From the NCBI GenBank assembly GCA_003601795.1, contig PIXU01000309.1:1-12564 (forward strand): a stretch of 12,564 nucleotides of DNA, written 5' to 3'. The notes beneath the pieces were generated by a model that did not search any database, had not been told where the DNA came from, and saw only the letters and a program-made list of their open reading frames with translations. A program made the position numbers and the translations under genes. Of the stretch, positions 7,317-12,564 are shown piece by piece; positions within the stretch are counted from its first letter, which is position 1; each line of letters opens with the position of its first letter. Origin of the DNA: Candidatus Methanophagales archaeon (GTDB lineage: Archaea; Halobacteriota; Syntropharchaeia; Alkanophagales; Methanospirareceae).

Positions 7317-7700
7317 ATGGGGATAAAAGAAGATTTAGGGAAGATGTTTGGGAAGAAGGGAGGAATAACGGAGAATGAGGACGATTATCTGGACCTGGAC
7401 ATAGAAGAGTACGAGGAGGAGCTAAAGGCCGCAGAGGACATAAAGATGTACATAAAGACTGCGGAAGTTACTGGTTTATATGACGTTCCCGAACTGAAAA
7501 AGGAGATATATGCCGGCAATATACTGATTCTGGATATATCCGTGGCGAAACAGGACAAAGGACTGTTAGAGAAGGTGATAAAAGACTTGAAGATGGCGGC
7601 TTTTGACGTAGGAGGCGATATCGCGGGGATTGGGAGCGACCAGGTGATAGTAGCGCCAGCTGGAATCAAAATAGAACGGAAAAAACTGAGTTCGAAATAA
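7317..7700 (+). CDS. sepF: SepF, archaeal cell-division FtsZ membrane anchor
   Basis: Archaeal SepF binds the membrane through an N-terminal amphipathic helix and links FtsZ to the division site. From ATG 7317 the protein has 127 residues. MGIKEDLGKMFGKKG forms the predicted membrane-binding helix, followed by an acidic linker (DDYLDLDIEEYEEE). The compact SepF core (about 40-125) includes YDVPELKKEIYAGNILILDI, then AFDVGGDIAGIGSDQVIVAP and GIKIERKKL. The GGDIAGIG-DQ-I-AP pattern is the family signature. A GTG at 7311 would add two residues, but the purine-rich ribosome site overlaps it. This is the first gene of a tight cluster; the ZPR1 gene begins 2 nt after the stop. No FtsZ gene is in the window. 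Confidence 0.92.
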   Translation: MGIKEDLGKMFGKKGGITENEDDYLDLDIEEYEEELKAAEDIKMYIKTAEVTGLYDVPELKKEIYAGNILILDISVAKQDKGLLEKVIKDLKMAAFDVGGDIAGIGSDQVIVAPAGIKIERKKLSSK

Positions 7701-7701
7701 A

Positions 7702-8202
7702 GTGGAAGAGAAATGCCCGATTTGCGGGGCTACGAGTAAGCTGCAGTTTTTACCCTACAAAATACCTTATTTTGGCGATGCGCTTATGTTCATTGCGGTG
7801 TGCCCGTCCTGCGGGCATCGCTCCACCGATGTGATGCTGCTATCAGGAGATAGAGAGGGCAGGAGGAGAAGATACGAGGTGGAGATTTCTTCTGTGGAAG
7901 ATTTGAACATACGAGTAGTAAGGTCTTCATTTGGACGCATTGAGATACCGGAACTGGGCGTAAAGGTGGAGCCGAGACGAGGCGAAGGTTTTATCAGCAC
8001 GGTAGAAGGCGTGTTGAAGCGAGTGGAAGATGCGGTGCGGATGCTGAGCCGGGATGTTAAAGGCGCGAGAAAGAGGCGTGCAGAACAGGTTTTGATGCAA
8101 ATAGCGGACATAAAAGCGGGTAATGCGTCCATGAAACTGATAATTGATGACCCCTCCGGCAACAGTGTGATAATTGGCGATAAAGTTAGAATAAAGGACT
8201 GA
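7702..8202 (+). CDS. ZPR1-type zinc-finger protein
   Basis: The 166-residue protein has a C4 zinc finger, CPICG (C5, C8) and CPSCGHRS (C34, C37), split by LPYKIPYFGDALMF. The ZPR1 beta-rich domain follows, with STDVMLLSGDREGRRRRYEV, VVRSSFGRIEIPELGVKVEP and GFISTVEGVLKRVEDAV. The end (KLIIDDPSGNSVIIG) is also typical of the family. Archaeal ZPR1 proteins have one such module, while eukaryotic ZPR1 has two and acts with translation factor eEF1A. The archaeal role is not established; a chaperone or assembly role is inferred from the eukaryotic homologue. The start is GTG at 7702, 1 nt after the sepF stop, with no strong ribosome site, so translation is probably coupled to sepF. The stop is TGA, 4 nt before the next start. 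Confidence 0.93.
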   Translation: MEEKCPICGATSKLQFLPYKIPYFGDALMFIAVCPSCGHRSTDVMLLSGDREGRRRRYEVEISSVEDLNIRVVRSSFGRIEIPELGVKVEPRRGEGFISTVEGVLKRVEDAVRMLSRDVKGARKRRAEQVLMQIADIKAGNASMKLIIDDPSGNSVIIGDKVRIKD

Positions 8203-8206
8203 GGAA

Positions 8207-8917
8207 ATGCTCGAATACGTGATTGTGGGTTTACTTGTTACAATCCTGCTTGGATTGGTCTTATTGGGCATTTCGCTGAGGAAGAGAAAAGAGGCAGTAG
8301 GGATTGACTTAACGAAGCTGAGTGAAGGCATATCAGCAAAGATAAAGGAAGATATTTCTAAAGCGGTTCGTGAAACGGTGAGTGAAGTGTCAGAACGTGT
8401 GGGTGGTGTTTCAGGCACTTTGAAGTCAGTTGTGGAATTATTTGAAAAATTGCGGAGTGAACTTCCAAAGGATGTTAAGGATCCGGTAAATGAGGTATTG
8501 GAACGCGCATTGCGGGATTTGAAGGAATTTGACAAAAATATAGGCGAAATGGGCAGGGAATTACCGAATAAAGTCCTCAAGAGCATACAATCTGGTATTA
8601 GCGTTAGAAAAGGAAAAGTTGGGGAGCTTACAACACTTATGAGGCTTTTAGCCGCTTACAAAAGAATTATTCCTCTGGGGCAGCCCATTGATTTCATCGG
8701 GATTAGCGATGAGTATGTGGATTTTATAGAAGTAAAAACGGGCACATCTGGATTAACACGGGAGGAGAAGGAGATAAAGGGGCTGATAGAAAAGGGTAAA
8801 GTGAGGTTTATTTTGAAAAGAGAGGAGGTGGAAATAACCACGCCTGAAGAGATGGAAAAATTAACGGACGGGTTTGCAGGAGGAGATGCAGATGTTATTG
8901 AGAAGACAGGGAAATAG
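8207..8917 (+). CDS. Membrane-anchored Holliday-junction-resolvase-like nuclease (COG4741, Endonuc_Holl)
   Basis: The 236-residue protein starts with one hydrophobic helix (about 4-22, YVIVGLLVTILLGLVLLGI) and a basic stop-transfer RKRKE. A charged, probably coiled-coil region follows (about 35-130). The C-terminal domain has the PD-(D/E)xK layout seen in COG4741: E140 in GKVGEL, D162 in QPIDFIGI, E175 and K177 in DFIEVKTG, then LTREEKEIKGLIEKGKVRF. All expected active-site residues are present, so nuclease activity is plausible though unproven in the family. The nuclease domain probably faces the cytoplasm. ATG 8207 follows GAGGA, 4 nt after the ZPR1 stop. The TAG stop (8915-8917) is followed by an open frame in the same phase that continues into the HRDC ORF. 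Confidence 0.88.
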   Translation: MLEYVIVGLLVTILLGLVLLGISLRKRKEAVGIDLTKLSEGISAKIKEDISKAVRETVSEVSERVGGVSGTLKSVVELFEKLRSELPKDVKDPVNEVLERALRDLKEFDKNIGEMGRELPNKVLKSIQSGISVRKGKVGELTTLMRLLAAYKRIIPLGQPIDFIGISDEYVDFIEVKTGTSGLTREEKEIKGLIEKGKVRFILKREEVEITTPEEMEKLTDGFAGGDADVIEKTGK

Positions 8918-8941
8918 AAGGAAGAAGCAGCAAAAGATGAG

Positions 8942-9274
8942 ATGATTTACGAATCATCCGAGGAGTTAAAACCCGAAAATCAAAACCATATCAGGGACGT
9001 AAGTGCAAGTGAGATTTATGGAAAAGTAGAGACCAAAGCTTATGACAATGAGTTATTTAAGAAATTAGGTAGATTAAGAACATATCTAGCAAGGGAAAGG
9101 GATATCCGACCATATATGGTTTTTCAGGATTCTGTATTAAAAGAAAAGGCAACCAAGATGCCGACTACAAAGGAGGGAATAATGCACATAAAGGGCATCC
9201 GTGACAGGAAATATGAAGAATATGGTGAAGTATTCCTAAATGTAATCAGGACGCATCTCACTGAGAGAAAATGA
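8942..9274 (+). CDS. Stand-alone HRDC-domain protein
   Basis: The 110-residue product has a low-complexity acidic N-terminus (1-33) and then one HRDC domain (about 34-106). Landmarks are YDNELFKKLGRLRTYLARER, RPYMVFQDSVLKEKA, MPTTKEGIMHIKGI and KYEEYGEVFLNVIRTHL. HRDC is the helical nucleic-acid-binding module normally found at the C-terminus of RecQ helicases and RNase D. ATG 8942 has no clear ribosome site. The frame is open upstream as KEEAAKDE, back to the TAG ending the nuclease gene, so this may be a split or read-through extension of that protein. The recQ-like gene begins 281 nt downstream and lacks an HRDC domain. The stop codon lies in the stem of a hairpin. Confidence 0.85.
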   Translation: MIYESSEELKPENQNHIRDVSASEIYGKVETKAYDNELFKKLGRLRTYLARERDIRPYMVFQDSVLKEKATKMPTTKEGIMHIKGIRDRKYEEYGEVFLNVIRTHLTERK

Positions 9275-9297
9275 AGGATAAGATTTTTTCCTTCATT
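9270..9297 (+). terminator. Hairpin over the HRDC stop codon, possible terminator
   Basis: AATGAAGGA (9270-9278) and TCCTTCATT (9289-9297) are a perfect 9-bp inverted repeat around a 10-nt loop ending in a T-run. The TGA stop is inside the left arm. A structured 3' end plus T-run is consistent with termination of the sepF cluster before recQ. Confidence 0.5.
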
Positions 9298-9323
9298 GAC
9301 CGGCGGTAAAGAGGCTTTGGAAA

Positions 9324-9524
9324 CTAAAGTTTCATCCCCATAATTTCTTTTAGTTCATCCCCCGTAAAGTATTCTGTCCATTTCACCGGAACTATCACCA
9401 TTATTGCCCTTCCGGACACAACCTCCTCCTTCTCTCGCACCATATTTGCAGCTATCAATCTCTTCACTGATTGAGTTACTTTACTGGTGGACCAATTCAG
9501 ATTCTTAAAGAAAACGAAAATGTA
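9324..9524 (-). pseudogene. Remnant of a winged-helix transcriptional regulator
   Basis: The minus strand between the HRDC and recQ genes is open for 66 codons, ending in TAG (9324-9326) and bounded upstream by TAA (9525-9527). The translation includes LNWSTSKVTQSVKRLIAANM and VREKEEVVSGRAIMVIVPVK, which read as the recognition helix and wing of a MarR/ArsR-type winged-helix DNA-binding domain, then WTEYFTGDELKEIMG. There is no good start codon: the first ATG is inside the domain, and the missing N-terminus would fall on the recQ promoter. I read it as a 5'-truncated relic. A very short functional protein or a chance frame cannot be excluded. Confidence 0.5.
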
Positions 9525-9532
9525 TTATATTA
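9523..9532 (+). promoter_or_regulatory. recQ: TATA box for the recQ-like gene, probably giving a near-leaderless transcript
   Basis: TATTATATTA is centred about 29 nt before the ATG at 9556. With the usual archaeal spacing of about 25 nt to initiation, the transcript would begin within a few bases of the start codon. No Shine-Dalgarno sequence is visible before this ATG, which agrees with a leaderless message. Confidence 0.5.
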
Positions 9533-9555
9533 GACATAAGTAATAAAAAAGCACG

Positions 9556-12348
9556 ATGAACGAGATAAAAATGGATGCTAACACTCCAAAAGACCCGCTG
9601 ACAATTTTAAACACCGTGTTCGATTATCCCTCTTTTCGCTCACGACAAGAAGAAATAATTGACAATGTTTTAGCCGGGAAGAACACGCTTGCTATTCTAC
9701 CCACGGGTGCAGGAAAATCTCTATGCTTCCAAATACCCGCATTGATATTTGATGGATTGACAGTTGTTGTAAGCCCGTTGATCGCATTGATGAAGGACCA
9801 GGTGGACGGGCTGAAGAAGAAAGGTGTGCTTGACGTGGCGTATATCAATTCTATACTCGACCAGAGCACAAAGGAGCGTATCTATGAGCAACTAAAATCA
9901 AAACAATCGAAATTGAAGATGCTGTATGTCGCCCCAGAAACGTTTGTGGATAATAAATTGATGAGCGTATTGAAGTCGTGCAACATCAGTTTAATCGCGA
10001 TTGACGAGGTGCACTGCATTTCCGTCTGGGGACACAACTTCAGACCCGATTATTTACGACTCAAAAAGATAATTAGGGAACTGAATAACCCACCCATTTT
10101 AGGGCTGACGGCAACCGCCACTAAAACTGTTGAAGGGGATATACAGGTTCAACTAGGCGTCAAATGCGATACGTTTAATGACAGTTTTGACAGAAAGAAT
10201 CTACTGTTTTCCGTGCTCACGTTGAAAAGCAACATAAGAAAAGAGGAATTTCTCAAAGGTGTCTTAGAAAAGCTAAAGGGTTCCATCATCGTATATGTAA
10301 ATTTCACGAAAACAGCAGAGGAATTGGCTGGCTATTTATCAAATGAGGGGTTAAGCGCTTCGTTTTACCACGGACAGATGGAAAAAGAAAAGAGGAAGAA
10401 GGTCCAAAATGATTTTATGAGCGGTGAAACAAGGATTGTCATCGCAACGAGCGCTTTCGGGATGGGGATAGATAAAGAAGATATTAGGGGTATAATCCAT
10501 TTCAATTTGCCGAAATCCATAGAGAACTATTATCAAGAAGTTGGTCGTGCAGGAAGAGATGGAAATATCTCCAACTGCATATTGCTTTATTCTGGGAGTG
10601 ACGAGATTAAACTGAGGAAATTGATTCGATATAATACTCCCTCTCGTAAACAAATAAAAGCAGTGCTTGATTTTTTGATGAACCGCGTGGGTGGCGGGAG
10701 CGGTTTGATTTACGTGAATGCGAAGCAATTGGCATACGATTTGGGACTTGATGAGGTGCCTGTCAGGTTAATGTTGCATCATCTTGAGGAGAAGGAAGCG
10801 ATAAGAACGCACTTCAAGATTTTCCGGCGTGCTAAGATAAGATCGAATGATACGGACTTAGATGGCAGAGAAGAAGTTGAAAGGGTGGTCAGGAGTGGAT
10901 ATTTCATAGAAAATAAATGGATGGATTTGGAAGCGTTAAGTGCAGCACTTGGGATGTCTATTCAAAAGTTAAATTGGATTTTACGTGATTTGAAAGCGGC
11001 GGGTAAGATAGAGCTTGTAGAACGGGACGTTTGCATACCTGTGGAGATAAAACCCGGTCTATGGGGAATTGACGTAGAGGAGATACGAAATGCGTTCCTG
11101 GAATTGGAGAGGAGTGGTCTCGAGAAGATTGACAGAGTGGTTGAGTGTGTAAATAGCGGGGAATGCAGGAGGAAGTTCATCTTAAATTACTTCAGCGAGG
11201 ATTACACTCAGCCGTGCAACGCTTGTGATGTTTGCAATCCGTTTTTGAAACTTGAAGAAGGTATCAAAGCAAGAGAAATGGAATTTGTGGATAAAGAAGT
11301 GATTGAAGAGCTAAAGAATCTCAGGATAGCCCATGAAGATGATGTGGAAACGACAGTTCTAAAATCAGTTGTGTTGTTGAATGGGATAAGATATTCGTGG
11401 CTGGTTTCGGTTTTGCTCGGCTATGACTATATATCCGTCAGGAGAGAAGGACTGAATGGAGTTGAGTGCTACGGGATGTTAAAGGGGAAGCTGAGTAAAG
11501 GTGAACTTGGAAGATTGATAGATAAAATGGTTATAGACGGTCTGTTATTGAAAACAATTGACACGGAGTTGTTTATAACAGGTAAGGGTGTTGCGTATAT
11601 CAAGAAACACGCAGGGGGAATTGAGTTGGAGGGCGTTGAACTCGATATATTGAATATTTTGAGAGCAATAAATAAGCCTATTTATAAAACGAATATATCC
11701 AGACTTCTTGTTGGAAGTCTAAAAGCTAATTCGTTGTGTGAAAAATACAAACTTCGCAAATATTTTGGCCACTATAACTACCTAACACAAAAGGAAATTA
11801 GGAAAAGGGTTGAGCATCTGGTCGAGCTTGGGTACTTGGCGAAAATGGAGAAAAGTGTAAAAGCATCTCCTGTATTTTTATCTGACAAAGGAAAGGCATC
11901 AGTAAACAGAACGGAAGAGTGCTTGGTTGAAAAGGTATGGAGAAAGGATGATCAATCAGGTTTGGGATTGTCAACAAAAGAGTCCGGAGCAGAAACGAGC
12001 AGGCATCCACTCCCTTGGACACTTGGTGAATCAAAAGACCCAAAAGCGATTCCCCAATTGATAGAATTCACGAAAAGCGCGGATGGAAACGAGAGGCGAT
12101 TAGCAGCTTCGGCTCTCGGGAAACTTTCGACTTTTAAACCACAGATATTTGAGGCGGTTTCACATCTCATAAGATTGCTCGACGATGAGAAGCCGCAAGT
12201 GAGGCAATATGCGGCGAAAGCATTGGGGAAGATAGAGAGTGAAGATGCGATGCATCATCTCAAAAAGCGTTTAAATGATGAAATGCCGTACGTGAGAGAA
12301 GCAGCAACGGCGGCTATAAAGCGAATAAAAAAAGAAAAGGAATTATGA
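9556..12348 (+). CDS. recQ: RecQ-family DNA helicase with extra winged-helix segments and C-terminal HEAT repeats
   Basis: A 3'-5' superfamily 2 helicase of 930 residues. Helicase motifs: FRSRQEEII (about 27-35), Walker A PTGAGKS (49-55), motif II DEVH (150-153, usually DEAH) with the RecQ loop CISVWGHNFRPDY, motif III GLTATAT, and motif VI QEVGRAGRDG (327-336). About 200 residues with two winged-helix-like parts (about 380-420 and 455-495) separate motif VI from the zinc site (C537, C554, C557, C560); in E. coli RecQ this gap is about 50. An RQC-like winged helix (about 595-685) and another helical DNA-binding-like segment (about 690-785) follow. Three HEAT repeats end the protein (about 818-925: WTLGESKDPKAIPQLIEF, ERRLAASALGKL, VRQYAAKALGKI). 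There is no HRDC domain. By eye its coding sequence is more A/T-rich than mcm, so transfer is possible. Confidence 0.92.
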   Translation: MNEIKMDANTPKDPLTILNTVFDYPSFRSRQEEIIDNVLAGKNTLAILPTGAGKSLCFQIPALIFDGLTVVVSPLIALMKDQVDGLKKKGVLDVAYINSILDQSTKERIYEQLKSKQSKLKMLYVAPETFVDNKLMSVLKSCNISLIAIDEVHCISVWGHNFRPDYLRLKKIIRELNNPPILGLTATATKTVEGDIQVQLGVKCDTFNDSFDRKNLLFSVLTLKSNIRKEEFLKGVLEKLKGSIIVYVNFTKTAEELAGYLSNEGLSASFYHGQMEKEKRKKVQNDFMSGETRIVIATSAFGMGIDKEDIRGIIHFNLPKSIENYYQEVGRAGRDGNISNCILLYSGSDEIKLRKLIRYNTPSRKQIKAVLDFLMNRVGGGSGLIYVNAKQLAYDLGLDEVPVRLMLHHLEEKEAIRTHFKIFRRAKIRSNDTDLDGREEVERVVRSGYFIENKWMDLEALSAALGMSIQKLNWILRDLKAAGKIELVERDVCIPVEIKPGLWGIDVEEIRNAFLELERSGLEKIDRVVECVNSGECRRKFILNYFSEDYTQPCNACDVCNPFLKLEEGIKAREMEFVDKEVIEELKNLRIAHEDDVETTVLKSVVLLNGIRYSWLVSVLLGYDYISVRREGLNGVECYGMLKGKLSKGELGRLIDKMVIDGLLLKTIDTELFITGKGVAYIKKHAGGIELEGVELDILNILRAINKPIYKTNISRLLVGSLKANSLCEKYKLRKYFGHYNYLTQKEIRKRVEHLVELGYLAKMEKSVKASPVFLSDKGKASVNRTEECLVEKVWRKDDQSGLGLSTKESGAETSRHPLPWTLGESKDPKAIPQLIEFTKSADGNERRLAASALGKLSTFKPQIFEAVSHLIRLLDDEKPQVRQYAAKALGKIESEDAMHHLKKRLNDEMPYVREAATAAIKRIKKEKEL

Positions 12349-12564
12349 GCTTAATGGGGTATACAGAGTTAAAAACGAAAAATTGGGCAAGTTATTTCTT
12401 CTGGTAAGAGAAAAAGAGAAATCGCAATAGAGGGGTTTATAGTCATTCACCACCTTTTTACCCGAACATTATTGGGAAGTATTTAGCCAAAAGACCCTTC
12501 GCTGATTGTGACACGACATTTAATTCCTGCTTTACAATAGATATCAACCTGCTTTTCGCATTAA
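12349..12564. other. Region after recQ; no gene recognised
   Basis: No recognisable gene follows recQ. A T-run at 12455-12459 could end its transcript. On the minus strand a frame is open from the window edge to TAA at 12458-12460 (34 codons, ending KGLLAKYFPIMFG), which might be the 3' end of a gene beyond the window. Other frames over the same bases are also open or nearly so, so the coding strand cannot be decided. Confidence 0.3.

Noticed and set aside
7927..8586. 219-codon minus-strand ORF across the ZPR1 and COG4741 genes
   Set aside because: It lies antisense to two well-supported genes, is rich in Ser/Arg/Thr/Phe as expected of a shadow frame, and has no recognisable domain.
8915..8917. 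TAG decoded as pyrrolysine
   Set aside because: TAG also ends cofH and the marker 2 gene, so it is an ordinary, frequent stop here. Pyrrolysine users usually make little use of TAG. No pyl genes are in the window.
12354..12404. Short plus-strand ORF (MGYTELK...) after recQ
   Set aside because: It has 17 residues, no ribosome site and no recognisable similarity.

Overview
The window looks like chromosomal DNA from a methanogen-related euryarchaeon: a methanogen, an anaerobic methane oxidiser (ANME) or a related alkane oxidiser. This rests on gene content: an F420 biosynthesis enzyme (CofH), an AIR-synthase-like 'methanogenesis marker 2' protein, an archaeal MCM helicase with zinc and winged-helix domains, archaeal SepF, and a COG4741 Holliday-junction-resolvase-like membrane protein. 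AT-rich TATA-like boxes precede several genes. I cannot name the genus; ANME-1 or Syntrophoarchaeum-like lineages are guesses.

Layout. Positions 3-134 (+) carry the 3' end of an IS630-type transposase. Next is a minus-strand cluster, transcribed leftward from about 3202: HAD phosphatase, marker 2 protein, cofH. A divergent promoter region (3203-3329) separates it from a plus-strand pair, mcm and purF, with only 6 nt between them. A 393-nt intergenic stretch (6924-7316) follows. It holds three different short-period repeats, a nested palindromic element and the probable sepF promoter. Then comes a tight plus-strand cluster: sepF, a ZPR1 zinc-finger gene, a membrane-anchored nuclease-like protein (COG4741) and a small stand-alone HRDC-domain ORF. 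The nuclease ORF and the HRDC ORF are in the same frame, separated by a single TAG codon. After a hairpin and a decayed minus-strand winged-helix gene comes a 930-residue RecQ-family helicase. It has extra winged-helix segments and C-terminal HEAT repeats but no HRDC domain of its own. The last ~200 nt contain no gene I can name.

How the genes may work together. The left cluster links F420 synthesis to a conserved methanogenesis-associated protein of unknown function and a putative phosphatase. The central pair joins the replicative helicase to the first committed step of purine synthesis. The right block (about 7317-12348) is the most interesting part. A membrane-bound FtsZ anchor, a membrane-anchored nuclease-like protein and an HRDC module sit together just upstream of an unusual RecQ/HEAT helicase. 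A plausible but untested reading is a module that handles DNA junctions near the division site.
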